Shown: positions 16,685-26,234, numbered from the stretch's first letter. The stretch: 61,572 nucleotides of DNA from Rhodanobacter sp. (GCA_030148505.1 JASBTI010000047.1:1-61572); one strand, 5' to 3'. The notes: generated by a model from the letters alone, not told the origin. Program-made: numbers and translations.

Positions 16685-17241
16685 TGGTCCAGGCACGTCC
16701 TCAATTGCATAAGGCTGCGGCGGATCCAGCTTTTCATGGTTCCGAGCGGCACCTTGCAGCGTGTCGCCAATTCGTTATACGTGGCGCCAGTGAAAAAGGC
16801 TTCACGTATCGAGCTTCGCTGCTGCGGTTCCAGTTCATCGAGGCATCCCTGCAGTCGCCGATGTGCTTGGCTGGTTTCGGCTTCGCCGGCAGGCGTCGGT
16901 TGATCGTCAGGCGCTTCATCGAGCTTGAGAGGATCGTCGAGCTGCTCTTCGCGATGCTGGCGCAGTCGGTCGATCGACTTGTTGCGTGCGAGCGTCATCA
17001 ACCAGGTAATCGCGCTGGCCTTCGCCGCATTGAAGCTGCTCGCGCGCCGCCATACCGTGGTGTAGGTCTCCTGCAAGACCTCTTCGGCCTCGCTGCGGTC
17101 ACGCAACATGCGCAGACACACGCCGAACAGCTTCGAGGAGGTGCGCTTGTACAGTTCGGCGAAGGCTTTTTGATCCTCGCTGCCGGTTTCAATCAGCAGC
17201 TGGTTGAGCTCTTCCTGCTCGACTGTACGGGTGACACTCAT
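16681..17241 (-). CDS. ECF RNA polymerase sigma factor (SigK-like)
   Basis: The 186-residue protein has region 2 (AFAELYKRTSSKLFGVCLR, then RSEAEEVLQETYTTVWRRA and ITWLMTLARNKSIDRLRQH) and region 4 (TGATYNELATRCKVPLGTMKSWIRRSL, quoted in two overlapping parts of the same helix-turn-helix). The acidic linker between them is typical of SigK/ECF19-like factors. It is the first gene of an operon with its anti-sigma factor, a PP2C phosphatase and a LysM lipoprotein. Release from the anti-sigma factor would activate an envelope or oxidative-stress regulon; target promoters were not identified. Confidence 0.93.
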   Translation of the reverse strand: MSVTRTVEQEELNQLLIETGSEDQKAFAELYKRTSSKLFGVCLRMLRDRSEAEEVLQETYTTVWRRASSFNAAKASAITWLMTLARNKSIDRLRQHREEQLDDPLKLDEAPDDQPTPAGEAETSQAHRRLQGCLDELEPQQRSSIREAFFTGATYNELATRCKVPLGTMKSWIRRSLMQLRTCLDQ

Positions 17242-17545
17242 GGGCGAACGTTCCTGCTGCGGTCATTCAACGAGGGTGTCATGCAGTTTCGGCGTGCATG
17301 GAGGTGGAGAGTAGCTTGAATGAGGCATGGTGCACTGGCAAGTGCGCACGTCGCGGGCCGACAAAGGTCGTAAGCGGGTGGTACGGCTCCAAACCTGAGG
17401 ACCACACAGCAACGCGATGGTGGCCGCTGAGATAGGATGCGCAGGTCGCGTATGAAACGGGATGTTCAATGTTGTCTGCCGCCACACCAAGATTGACACA
17501 CCGTTTCAGACAGGGATTCACCGGTACACGCAAGGACATCGGCAG
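17242..17545. other. Divergent intergenic region between sigma-factor and LacI genes
   Basis: This 304-bp gap must hold the promoters of the sigma-factor operon (leftward) and of the LacI-family gene (rightward). I could not identify a convincing -35/-10 pair, an ECF-type promoter or an operator palindrome by eye, and no ORF in it looks coding. Confidence 0.4.
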
Positions 17546-18601
17546 ATGAGCAAGACGGTCAATAAACAGGAAAGCCCCTCCACGTCGCGACGTCGCATGC
17601 AGATGACCGACATTGCTCGCCTGGCCGGAGTGTCGGTGTCGACGGTGTCTCGCGCGCTGAGCGGTAGCGAGCTGATAAGTGCCGATACCCGCGAGCGCAT
17701 ACAGACCTTGGCGCGGCAGTTCAACTACACCGTGAACAGCGTAGCGACCAATCTGCGTTCGGGCGTCAAGCGGACGATCGCCGTGGTGGTTCCGTTCGAG
17801 CCCGGTAGCCGGCAGAGTTTTGCCGACCCGTTCCTGCACGGCATGATCGGCAGCCTGGCCGACGCGCTCACCGAGCGCGGGTACGAAATGCTGCTTTCAC
17901 GTACCGATGCCGATCGACTCGACGCGGTCGCCGCGTTGATCGACAGTGGACGTTCGGCCGGGGTGATCCTGATCGGGCAATGGCGACACCACGATCAGCT
18001 CAACGCGATGGCGGCGCGAGGGTTGCCGCTGGTGGTGTGGGGTGCCCATTTGCCGCATCAGGATTACTGCACCGTCGGCGGCGACAATGTCCGCGGCGGG
18101 CAACTTGTCGCTGAACATCTGCTGGAGCAGGGTCGTCGGCGTATGGTTTTTCTCGGCGACTGGGGGCTGCCCGAGGTGGCGCAACGCTATCGTGGCTTTG
18201 TCGCGGGCTTGCGTGCCGGAGGCATCCACCTGTCAGCACAGCAGCGTATGGCGGTGCCGTTCCTGGCCGAAAGCGGGCGGCAGGCGATGTTCACGCTAAT
18301 CGACAGCTTTCCGGAACTGGATGCGGTATTCGCCTGCAGCGATCTGCTGGCGATGGCAGCCGTGGGAGCCTTGCGTGAACGGAAGAAACAGATTCCGACC
18401 GATGTGGCCGTGGTCGGCTACGACGATGTCGAGCTGTCGGCGCACTTCAATCCGCCGCTCAGTACGGTGCGACAACCGATTCATGAAGCAGGTGCTGTCC
18501 TGGTCGATGAGTTGCTGATGTTGCTTGACGGCAAGACGCCACCGCCGTTTGCCTTGCTCGAGACCCGTTTGATCGTCCGCGAAAGCAGCCGGGTGCCGTG
18601 A
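17546..18601 (+). CDS. suxR: LacI-family regulator of the sucrose locus (SuxR-like)
   Basis: The 351-residue protein has an N-terminal LacI helix-turn-helix (MTDIARLAGVSVSTVSRALS) and hinge (SVATNLRSG), then a periplasmic-binding-protein-like effector domain (GVILIGQW, CTVGGDNVRGG, DAVFACSDLLAMAAVG, VAVVGYDDVELSAHF). LacI-type repressors of this position control sucrose import and cleavage genes in xanthomonads. The ATG at 17546 was chosen because the HTH begins about 20 residues later; longer in-frame starts lack a ribosome site. The gene lies directly upstream of the TonB-dependent receptor, with an operator palindrome between them. The symbol is by synteny with Xanthomonas sux genes. Confidence 0.85.
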   Translation: MSKTVNKQESPSTSRRRMQMTDIARLAGVSVSTVSRALSGSELISADTRERIQTLARQFNYTVNSVATNLRSGVKRTIAVVVPFEPGSRQSFADPFLHGMIGSLADALTERGYEMLLSRTDADRLDAVAALIDSGRSAGVILIGQWRHHDQLNAMAARGLPLVVWGAHLPHQDYCTVGGDNVRGGQLVAEHLLEQGRRRMVFLGDWGLPEVAQRYRGFVAGLRAGGIHLSAQQRMAVPFLAESGRQAMFTLIDSFPELDAVFACSDLLAMAAVGALRERKKQIPTDVAVVGYDDVELSAHFNPPLSTVRQPIHEAGAVLVDELLMLLDGKTPPPFALLETRLIVRESSRVP

Positions 18602-18753
18602 TTGGGTGATGCGTTGCAACAAATCGTCCTGAACGTGGTCGCCGGGTAGCTTCGCCGTGGCTTTGCGTAGTTGGGTGCAAACGTTGCCATAAGCCTCTTT
18701 TCGACTTTCTTTCCGTGGTGGCAATTACCATGATTTATAGTAAGAAAGTCATG

Positions 18754-18781
18754 TTGCAACGCGAATTGCAATCGATTGCAT
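18754..18781. promoter_or_regulatory. Operator cluster (LacI/GalR-type) before the TonB-dependent receptor
   Basis: A perfect 14-bp palindrome, TGCAATCGATTGCA (18767-18780), has the central CG typical of LacI-family operators. It overlaps a row of TTGCAA-like boxes (18754-18759, 18766-18771, 18776-18781). A TATAGT hexamer at 18736-18741 could be the -10 element, which would put the palindrome just downstream of the transcription start, a blocking position. The 286-bp gap upstream holds no gene. The -35 element is not evident. The likely ligand is the LacI protein encoded immediately upstream. Confidence 0.6.
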
Positions 18782-18887
18782 AGCGTTTGAAAATGAGCCG
18801 TGGTCAGACGACCTCGGTCGGTCGCGCGCCAGGCAACACGAGAACTGCCACGTGCGTCTGCTCATCCATTCAAACGGGGAGACAAAC

Positions 18888-21425
18888 ATGAACGTCAACG
18901 CTGTACGCAAGCACGCCCTTGCTGCCGCCGTGATGTTGGCACTGCTGCCGGCAGCCGCGATGGCTCAGAACAGTTCCACGGCTCAGCCGGTGGCGGCTGC
19001 CAACCCGGCCGCGGCGAAGACCGCCGATGGACAGGTGCCCGCCAAGCCGGATGCCGCCAAGGCTGTCAATCTCAATCAGATGGTGGTAACGGCTTCACCC
19101 GCGGCATTGACCAAAATGGGCTCGAGCATTTCGGTGAGTACCCTGGACACCAGTCAGATCCGCAACAGTGGTGCGCAGGGAGCGGCTGACATCTTGCGTG
19201 ATATCCCGGGTATTCGCGCCGAGTCGTCGGGTGGGCAGGGCAACGCGAATATTTCCGTGCGCGGTCTGCCGGTAGCATCCGGTGGCGGCAAGTTCGTGCA
19301 GTTTCAGGTTGACGGTATGCCGGTGCTGGAATTCGGCGATATCGCATTCGCGACTCCCGATACTTTCCTTCGGCCGGACTACAACATCGACCACGTCGAG
19401 GTGGTTCGCGGTGGCTCGGCTTCGGTATTCGCCAGCAATGCCCCGGGCGCGGTGTTCAACTTCATCACCAAGACCGGGGCGGAAAAAGGCGGCGACATCG
19501 GCCTTACCACCGGCCTCAACTACGACAGCAAGCGGCTCGATTTCGATTACGGCCAGCCGATTTCGGCGACCACGCGGTTTCACGTCGGCGGCTTTGTGCA
19601 TGGCGGTGAAGGTCCCAAGACGATCAATTACACCGCCCAGTCCGGCGGTCAGCTGATGGGCAACATTACCCACGATATCGACGGCGGCTTCCTGCGTGCC
19701 AGCTTCCAGTATCTGGACGACCACGAGCCGGTATTCCTGCCCGTACCCGTGCGGATCAGCGGCAGCAACGGTTCGCCCAGCGTCAGCTCGCTGCCGGGTT
19801 TCAACATCCAGAGCGGGGCGATGCAGTCGCCGTATTTCCGCCGTGATCTGGCGGTCAATGCCAGCGGCAACCCGGTGGTTACCGACATCGCCAGTGGCTA
19901 CCATTCGAAGGTGCGGGCATTCGGCGGCGAAGGCCAGTTCGACCTCGGCAACAGCTGGACCCTGCACGAACAGTTCCGTATCGCTTCCAACAGCGGTTCG
20001 TTCGTCGGCCCGTATCCGGCCGAGGTCAACACGGCTTCCGCGCTGGCGCAGGAGATCGGCGGCCCGGGTGCGACGCTGGGCTATGCCACCGGTCCGAATG
20101 CGGGGCAGATGATTGCCAACCCCGCCGCGCTGTCCGGCAACGGACTGGCCACGCGGGTGCATCTTTTCAATGTGACGTTGCCGAACATGGACAACGCGAC
20201 CAACAATCTCACGCTCAAGCGCACGTTCGAGTTGCAGGACGGCCCGTTGAATTTTCTGGCGGGCTACTACCACTCACGCCAGCGCATCGTGCAGGACTGG
20301 CACTGGAACACCTACCTGGAAACCGTGCAGGGCCAGAATGCGTCGCTGCTCGATGTCTACAACGCGGCCGGCCAGAAGCAGACCGATCATGGCCTGGTCG
20401 CCTACGGCACGCCGTACTGGGGTAATTGCTGCGTTCGTTCCTACGATGCCAGCTACACCATGGATGCCCCTTACGTCTCGCTCAACTGGCAGCCCGGCAA
20501 CTGGAGCATCGACGCCGGCCTGCGCTACGACCACATGCGCGCGGACGGTACCTATGCCGGCTCTAACGGCGTCAGCCCGATGGACGTCAATCGCAACGGC
20601 GTGATCTCGGTGCCGGAGCAGACCGTGCCGGTGGTCGACAACAACAACCCGATGCCGATCAACTACAGCAAGCACCATCTTGAGTACTCGTTCGGTGCCA
20701 ACTACCTGGTCAATACCAACGTGGGCTTGTTCGCCCGCGCCAGTCGCGGCGCGCGTTTCAATTCCGATCGCCTGCTGTTCGGTGGCGGACTCAATGCCGG
20801 GGGTAATGCGCCGCAGGGCGTGGCCGTGAACGTGGTGAAACAGTATGAGGGCGGGGTGAAGTGGAGCACGCGCCATACCAGCCTGTTCGTTACCGCGTTC
20901 TATGCCACAACCCAGGAACAGAACCAGGATGTCACCTCGCAGACGCAGTTCCTGATCAGCCGGGACTACAAGTCGCGTGGTGTTGAGTTGGAGGGGTCGG
21001 TCAACTACGGTGACCTGAGCGTGCGCGCAGGGGCCACCTATACCCACTCGCGGATCACTCACGATGCGATCACGCCGAGCAATGTCGGTGGTGTGCCACA
21101 ACGCCAGGCGAACTGGATCTGGCAGCTCAGCCCGACCTATCGCGTCAGCGCTTTCACCGTGGGCGCCACCGTGATCGGGACCACCCAATCCTATGCCAGC
21201 AATCCCAATGGCCTGATCATGCCGGGATACACGCAGGTCAACGCATTTGCCAGCTATGACATCAACGACCGCATGTCGATCTCGCTGCATGCCGACAACC
21301 TGTTCAACGCGGTCGGCTTGACGGAAATCGATCAGAGTCCCGGTGCCGTGACCGGCAGCGGTCTCAACACAGCTCGCTCCATTCTCGGTCGCACCGTTTA
21401 CGCCAGCTGGCGCTATCGTTTGTGA
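18888..21425 (+). CDS. suxA: TonB-dependent receptor for sucrose uptake (SuxA-like)
   Basis: This 845-residue outer-membrane protein starts with a signal peptide (ALAAAVMLALLPAAAMAQ). A plug domain follows (MVVTASPAALTKMGSSISV; AADILRDIPGIRAES; VEVVRGGSASVFASNAPGAV) and then a 22-strand-type beta-barrel ending in YASWRYRL. TonB-dependent receptors import scarce ligands across the outer membrane using TonB energy. Its position between a LacI regulator and amylosucrase makes sucrose the probable substrate, as shown for SuxA in Xanthomonas. The ATG at 18888 follows a GGGGAGA ribosome site. Its stop overlaps the first codon of the next gene. Confidence 0.9.
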   Translation: MNVNAVRKHALAAAVMLALLPAAAMAQNSSTAQPVAAANPAAAKTADGQVPAKPDAAKAVNLNQMVVTASPAALTKMGSSISVSTLDTSQIRNSGAQGAADILRDIPGIRAESSGGQGNANISVRGLPVASGGGKFVQFQVDGMPVLEFGDIAFATPDTFLRPDYNIDHVEVVRGGSASVFASNAPGAVFNFITKTGAEKGGDIGLTTGLNYDSKRLDFDYGQPISATTRFHVGGFVHGGEGPKTINYTAQSGGQLMGNITHDIDGGFLRASFQYLDDHEPVFLPVPVRISGSNGSPSVSSLPGFNIQSGAMQSPYFRRDLAVNASGNPVVTDIASGYHSKVRAFGGEGQFDLGNSWTLHEQFRIASNSGSFVGPYPAEVNTASALAQEIGGPGATLGYATGPNAGQMIANPAALSGNGLATRVHLFNVTLPNMDNATNNLTLKRTFELQDGPLNFLAGYYHSRQRIVQDWHWNTYLETVQGQNASLLDVYNAAGQKQTDHGLVAYGTPYWGNCCVRSYDASYTMDAPYVSLNWQPGNWSIDAGLRYDHMRADGTYAGSNGVSPMDVNRNGVISVPEQTVPVVDNNNPMPINYSKHHLEYSFGANYLVNTNVGLFARASRGARFNSDRLLFGGGLNAGGNAPQGVAVNVVKQYEGGVKWSTRHTSLFVTAFYATTQEQNQDVTSQTQFLISRDYKSRGVELEGSVNYGDLSVRAGATYTHSRITHDAITPSNVGGVPQRQANWIWQLSPTYRVSAFTVGATVIGTTQSYASNPNGLIMPGYTQVNAFASYDINDRMSISLHADNLFNAVGLTEIDQSPGAVTGSGLNTARSILGRTVYASWRYRL

Positions 21426-23365
21426 TTGAGGTTGAAGATACCGGTGTCACACCGGCTATGGATTCACCGGTGATGCATGGGACCTTCCTGGCGAGATTGC
21501 CGGTGAATCAACATGCCGCTGCCGACCGGCGCTTTGCGTCGGTCGGCAGCACGCTGATCGAGCAGTTGTCCGCGTTGTACGGGAAGACACCGGGATTTTC
21601 GCGCTGGCTGCAGGCGCTGTTCGCGGACCTGGGGCAGCTGGCCGCGGCGCGACCGGCGCCGCTGGTGGCGCTCGATGACGCTCGCGAGGCGCAGCCTGAC
21701 TGGTTCATCCGTCAGCGCATGGTGGGCTATTCGGCGTATGTGGATCGTTTCGGCGGCAGCTTGAGCGGGGTGGGTGAGCGCATCGACCACCTGCGCGAAC
21801 TTGGCGTCGACTATCTGCATCTACTGCCGTTCCTGCGGGCCAGACAAGGTGACAGCGATGGGGGTTTTGCGGTCGCCAGCTTCGACGAGATCGAGCCGAA
21901 GCTGGGGACCATGGACGATCTGGAAGCGCTGACAACCGAGCTACGTGCAGCAGGCATCAGCCTGTGTGCGGATCTGGTGCTGAACCACGTGGCCGATGAG
22001 CACGCGTGGGCGCAGGCGGCCGCTGCGGGCGATCCGCTCAAGCGCCATTTCTTTCACGTATTCCCCGACCGTGAGCTGCCCGACGCGTACGAGGGCACTG
22101 TCGGCGAGGTTTTTCCCCAGGCCGCACCGGGCAACTTCACCCACGTGCCGGCGATGGGGGGCTGGGTCTGGACCACGTTCTATCCGTTCCAGTGGGACCT
22201 CAACTACGCGCATCCGCCGGTATTTGCGGCGATGGTCCGGGTCCTGCTGCAACTGGCCAATCGGGGCATTGAGGTATTCCGCCTCGATTCGGCACCGTTC
22301 CTATGGAAGCGGCTGGGTACGCCGTGCATGAATGAACCGGAAGTTCACCAGATTCTCGCGGCGCTGCGCGCCTGTGTGCAACTGGTGGCACCGGCCGTGC
22401 TGCTGAAGGCCGAGGCGATTGTCCCGACCGAGCAGGTGTCAGCATATTTCGGCCGGGGCGGCTTGCGCGGACGCGAGTGTCAGCTGGCTTATCACAGCGG
22501 TCTGATGGCATCGGCATGGGCGGCGTTGGCTGAAGGCAGCGCGGACTTGCCGCGGCAACTTCTGGCGCATACCCCAGCACTGCCCGCGGCGACTGGGTGG
22601 GTCACCTACGTACGCTGTCACGACGACATCGTATGGGGGGTGCTGCGGCCGCAGGTCGAGGCAGAAGGCGGCGACTATATCGCTCGCATCGGCAAGGCAG
22701 CGGCTTATCTGGAGGGGCGGGTTCCGGGCAGTTTCGCGCGCGGTGCGGCCTTCCAGGCGCAGGACGAGCACGCCTTGCACGGCAGCAACGGGATGACGGC
22801 TGCCCTGGTTGGCCTGCCGCAGCATCCGCACACCGCTGTCGAGCCCGCAGCCCTGAGACGGTATGTGCTGCTGTATGCCTTGGCGTTCTGGGTAGGTGCG
22901 GTCCCGCTGATCTACATGGGCGACGAACTGGGCCAATACAACAACAGCGACCCCGGGGATGTGGAACGCGTCGCCCGGGATGGCCGTTGGCTGCAGCGTC
23001 CGGCATTGTCGGCGGTGGCGTTGGAGGTGCTGACTTCGGGACACGGCGTCGCTGCCACCACGTTTGCTGCGTTGCAGGCCCTGGTTGCGGCACGTCGGCA
23101 TCCACAGTGGCCTGCTACCCGCGACATCGCGGTGACTGAACACGCCGATGCCGGTGTGTTGGTGTTGCGTCGCGGGGACGATGCCCTGGGGGTTTTCAAT
23201 TTCGGTACGCATGCAGTGCAGCTGGATCTGGCGGCGATGATGGCGGGCGAGGGCTGGTTCGACCTCTTCGCCAACGGGGTGACCGGGATGTCCGATACGC
23301 TGGACACGGCATCGCACCGCTTGCTGCCGTGGGCGACCTTGTGGCGGGTCCGTGGGCATGTCTGA
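21422..23365 (+). CDS. suxB: Amylosucrase-like glycoside hydrolase family 13 enzyme (SuxB-like)
   Basis: The 647-residue protein matches amylosucrase (GH13_4) in length and layout: VDYLHLLPFLRAR, DLVLNHVADEHAWA (conserved region I), EVFRLDSAPFLWK with the nucleophile Asp, LLKAEAIVP with the acid/base Glu and VRCHDDIVW with the third carboxylate. Amylosucrases split sucrose and transfer glucose to a glucan, or hydrolyse it, and release fructose. The GTG start at 21422 overlaps the receptor stop (GTGA); an ATG at 21458 is an alternative. There is no signal peptide, so it acts in the cytosol after sucrose import. The following gene, a PfkB kinase, would use the released fructose. Confidence 0.9.
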   Translation: MIEVEDTGVTPAMDSPVMHGTFLARLPVNQHAAADRRFASVGSTLIEQLSALYGKTPGFSRWLQALFADLGQLAAARPAPLVALDDAREAQPDWFIRQRMVGYSAYVDRFGGSLSGVGERIDHLRELGVDYLHLLPFLRARQGDSDGGFAVASFDEIEPKLGTMDDLEALTTELRAAGISLCADLVLNHVADEHAWAQAAAAGDPLKRHFFHVFPDRELPDAYEGTVGEVFPQAAPGNFTHVPAMGGWVWTTFYPFQWDLNYAHPPVFAAMVRVLLQLANRGIEVFRLDSAPFLWKRLGTPCMNEPEVHQILAALRACVQLVAPAVLLKAEAIVPTEQVSAYFGRGGLRGRECQLAYHSGLMASAWAALAEGSADLPRQLLAHTPALPAATGWVTYVRCHDDIVWGVLRPQVEAEGGDYIARIGKAAAYLEGRVPGSFARGAAFQAQDEHALHGSNGMTAALVGLPQHPHTAVEPAALRRYVLLYALAFWVGAVPLIYMGDELGQYNNSDPGDVERVARDGRWLQRPALSAVALEVLTSGHGVAATTFAALQALVAARRHPQWPATRDIAVTEHADAGVLVLRRGDDALGVFNFGTHAVQLDLAAMMAGEGWFDLFANGVTGMSDTLDTASHRLLPWATLWRVRGHV

Positions 23366-24329
23366 CGTTACGCCAGTGGCCACACCTATCGTGTTCGGCG
23401 AAGCACTTGTCGATGCCTTCGGTGACGGATTGAAACCGGGTGGTGCGCCGTTCAACGTGGCTTGCCATCTCGCTGCGCTGGGGTTGCGGCCCTTGATGAT
23501 CACCCGCGTGGGCAACGACGAAGCAGGGCGATTGCTGCGCGATACAGCGGCGCGTTTCGGGCTATCGTTGCAGACTGCCCAGCTTGCACCACGCACTGCG
23601 CGTGTGGAGGTGAGCGAAGGCGATGGTGGCCATGTGTTCGCGATTCCGGCCAACCAGGCTTTTGACGACATCGATGCGCGTGCGGCGGTACAGGCCGCTG
23701 CCGCCACGCGTGATCCGTGCTGGCTCTATTTCGGTTCGCTGGCATTGCGTCAGCCGACTTCGCGTTCCGCCCTGGCGGCCCTTCGAGCCAGTCGGTCATG
23801 TTGCACCTTTGTCGACCTGAACTGGCGAGAAGCCGGGCCGACACCGGAGGTGATACTGGAGGTACTGCACGATATCGAGGTGCTGAAGGTGAGCGACACC
23901 GAACTCGGCCAGCTGCTCGGTTGGCTAGGCCTGCCAAGCGCGTCGGCGGCACCCGTGGCCGGCGAGCGCAGGACTGCCCTGGCTGCGCTCTGTCAGCATG
24001 TCGGTGCACGCTATGTCCTGGTCAGTCACGGTGCGGCGGGTGCGGCAGCGTGGGATGCCGGTGGCTGCTGTATCGCCCGAGCGCTGTCCCCGCCGGTAAC
24101 GTGGTTGCGCGATACGGTGGGTGCAGGGGATGCGTTCAGCGCATGGATGTTCGCCGGGCTGTTGATGGGTCTTCCGGTCCCGGGCACGCTCGACCAGGCG
24201 GTGGCCTTTGCCAGTCTCAGCTGCGGGTGGCGCGGTGCCTTGCCCGAGGCAAGCGACTTTTACCATCCGTGGCGTCTTCGTCTGGGTATCGACGTACCCA
24301 CTACGCCGCCAAATTCGCTTGCGAGATAG
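23358..24329 (+). CDS. PfkB-family carbohydrate kinase, probable fructokinase
   Basis: The 323-residue protein has the PfkB fold with FGEALVDAFGDGLKPGGAPF near the start, RVGNDEAGRLL, and the signature DTVGAGDAFSAW containing the catalytic Asp and anion hole. Context (behind amylosucrase, ahead of the symporter) makes it a fructokinase producing fructose-6-phosphate from the fructose freed by sucrose cleavage. The ATG at 23358 overlaps the amylosucrase stop by 8 bp, indicating coupling. An upstream GTG two codons earlier is possible. It is not part of the classical four-gene Xanthomonas sux set, so its presence inside the operon is notable. Confidence 0.88.
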   Translation: MSDVTPVATPIVFGEALVDAFGDGLKPGGAPFNVACHLAALGLRPLMITRVGNDEAGRLLRDTAARFGLSLQTAQLAPRTARVEVSEGDGGHVFAIPANQAFDDIDARAAVQAAAATRDPCWLYFGSLALRQPTSRSALAALRASRSCCTFVDLNWREAGPTPEVILEVLHDIEVLKVSDTELGQLLGWLGLPSASAAPVAGERRTALAALCQHVGARYVLVSHGAAGAAAWDAGGCCIARALSPPVTWLRDTVGAGDAFSAWMFAGLLMGLPVPGTLDQAVAFASLSCGWRGALPEASDFYHPWRLRLGIDVPTTPPNSLAR

Positions 24330-24333
24330 ACCG

Positions 24334-25659
24334 ATGTCGACGCCCAAACCCCGCCTCAGCTTCTGGCAGATCCTGAACATGAATGTTGGGTTCTTCGGCA
24401 TCCAGTTCAGCTTCGGCCTGCAGCAGAGCAACATGAGCCCGATCTACAAGTATCTGGGCGCGCACGACAGCACCTTGCCGTATCTGTGGCTGGCCGGTCC
24501 GATTACCGGCTTGCTGGTGCAGCCCCTGATCGGTGCCATGAGCGACCGCACCGACAGCCGCTGGGGACGTCGAACTCCCTACTTTCTTATCGGAGCCCTG
24601 ATCTGCAGTGTGTGTCTGCTGGCGATGCCGTTCAGTCCGACCTTGTGGGTAGCAGCCAGCCTGCTGTGGATTCTCGATGCGGGCAACAATGTCACGATGG
24701 AGCCCTACCGAGCCTTTGTCAGCGACCGCCTGGACAGCTCGCAACATGCCGCGGGATTCCTCACCCAGAGCGCATTCACCGGCTTGTCGCAGACGCTGGC
24801 TTATCTGACGCCCTCCTTGTTGGTCATCTTCGGCCTGAGCATGACATCGACCAATACGGACGGGATTCCCTACGCCGTGGTCACCGCCTTCGTGATCGGC
24901 GCGGTATTTTCGATAACCTCGATCGGCTGGTCGGTGTGGACTACCCCGGAATTGCCGCTGAGCGAGTCCGAGCGGCTGCGGATGCGGGCGATCCCGCGCT
25001 CAGCGGCGGCGACCTTGCGCGAGATCGTCGCCGCGGTTCGCGACATGCCCACCACCATGCGCCAGCTCGCGGTGATGATGCTGTTCCAGTGGTACGCGAT
25101 GTTCTGTTATTGGCAGTACATCACGCTGTCGTTGGCTCACACGCTTTACGGCAGCACCGTGGCGACCACCGCCGGGTTTGGCGAAGCGGTGCTGATCACC
25201 GGGCGCATCGGCGGCTTCTACAACGCCATCGCCTTTGTCGCGGCGATCGCGATGATGCCATTGGCACGTCGCATTTCGCCGCAGCGGCTGCACGCGTTCT
25301 GCCTGGTGCTCGGCGGCATCGGCCTGTTGGGTCTGCCGCTGATCCACAATCCGTGGCTGCTGCTGTTGCCGATGCTGGGCCTGGGGCTGAGCTGGGCCAG
25401 CATGATGGGTAACCCGTACGCCATGCTCGCCGGCAGCATTCCGCCGGAGCGCGCCGGCGTCTACATGGGCATCTTCAATGGTTTCATCGTATTGCCGATG
25501 CTGCTGGAGAGCCTCACCATTCCCTGGCTTTATCACCCGGTTCTCGGTGGCAACCCGGAAAATGTGATCCGTCTCGGCGGCCTGTGCCTGCTGCTTGCAG
25601 CAGGCCTGGTGCTGCGGGTGCGTCAGGCAAAACCCGCGGCGTCCGCCGTCGACGTCTGA
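24334..25659 (+). CDS. suxC: MFS sugar symporter (GPH/SUT-like, SuxC-like)
   Basis: The 441-residue membrane protein has 12 predicted hydrophobic helices. It carries the SUT/SLC45-type motifs [20 protein letters not shown] near the start, [20 protein letters not shown] after helix 2, and [11 protein letters not shown]. This family imports sucrose with protons across the inner membrane. The ATG at 24334 follows the kinase stop by 4 bp; longer in-frame starts overlap the kinase and add a non-hydrophobic extension. It completes the sucrose pathway: outer-membrane receptor, inner-membrane symporter, amylosucrase, kinase and repressor. Confidence 0.88.
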   Translation: MSTPKPRLSFWQILNMNVGFFGIQFSFGLQQSNMSPIYKYLGAHDSTLPYLWLAGPITGLLVQPLIGAMSDRTDSRWGRRTPYFLIGALICSVCLLAMPFSPTLWVAASLLWILDAGNNVTMEPYRAFVSDRLDSSQHAAGFLTQSAFTGLSQTLAYLTPSLLVIFGLSMTSTNTDGIPYAVVTAFVIGAVFSITSIGWSVWTTPELPLSESERLRMRAIPRSAAATLREIVAAVRDMPTTMRQLAVMMLFQWYAMFCYWQYITLSLAHTLYGSTVATTAGFGEAVLITGRIGGFYNAIAFVAAIAMMPLARRISPQRLHAFCLVLGGIGLLGLPLIHNPWLLLLPMLGLGLSWASMMGNPYAMLAGSIPPERAGVYMGIFNGFIVLPMLLESLTIPWLYHPVLGGNPENVIRLGGLCLLLAAGLVLRVRQAKPAASAVDV

Positions 25660-25859
25660 GGTAACGGTTCCCTCGTTGCAGCCAGGGGTGAATTGACGGA
25701 CGGTCAGTGGTTGCGACGAGAGCCTGGGCAGCACTCCTGAATCCCCGCTGCGGGCATGGCGATTGGTCGGGTACGGCTCAGGCTTGCGCATCCGCAAGGT
25801 GGCCAACGGCGTATACACCGGGGCAGGCAAGCAGTCTGCGTCACCCGGATGACGACACC

Positions 25860-26234
25860 ATGGCCATTTCTCGAAAACGTTGCGCGCTGTTGGCTCTTTC
25901 CTTGTTTGCGAGTGCTACCGCCATGGCGCACCCGCTGCCGAAACTCGGCGCGCAGGGCCTGCTCACGGGCTCAGCCGGGCATACGCTCTATACCTATGAC
26001 GCGGATGGCGGCTCCGGCAGCAGCCATTGCACAGGTCCGTGTGCGGCGTTGTGGCCGCCGTATGTCGCCGACAACGCTGCCCAACCTGTGGGGCAGTACC
26101 GCATTACGGTTCGGGCCGACGGGGTGCACCAGTGGGTCTACAAGAGCCATCCGCTTTATCTCTACGCTGGCGACAACAAGCCGGGCGACGCCCATGGTGA
26201 CGGCATGAACGGTCATTGGCACGTGGTGCATTGA
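25860..26234 (+). CDS. Exported COG4315-type protein of unknown function
   Basis: This 124-residue protein has a signal peptide (ALLALSLFASATAMA). Its two repeats of about 45 residues each contain the Yx(FWY)xxD-like motif: HTLYTYDADGGSGSSHC with GPCAALWPPY, and HPLYLYAGDNKPGDAHGDG. This is the pattern of the COG4315 predicted lipoproteins, here without an obvious lipobox. The function of the family is unknown. Two Cys residues (SHCTGPC) could form a disulfide. The gene opens a group of three exported-protein genes on the plus strand. Confidence 0.82.
   Translation: MAISRKRCALLALSLFASATAMAHPLPKLGAQGLLTGSAGHTLYTYDADGGSGSSHCTGPCAALWPPYVADNAAQPVGQYRITVRADGVHQWVYKSHPLYLYAGDNKPGDAHGDGMNGHWHVVH

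Noticed and set aside
11660..17241. A type VI secretion cluster around the FHA and kinase genes
   Set aside because: None of the structural T6SS genes (tssB/C, clpV, vgrG, PAAR, tssM) is present in the window.
19095..20273. Long open frame of 392 codons antisense to the TonB-dependent receptor
   Set aside because: High-GC shadow of a clearly real gene; composition (Arg/Val/Asp-rich) and lack of domains fit an antisense artefact. The same holds for long antisense frames in moeA (28760-30229), moaE-moeB (32394-34214) and the P-type ATPase (50810-52003; 52013-53182).
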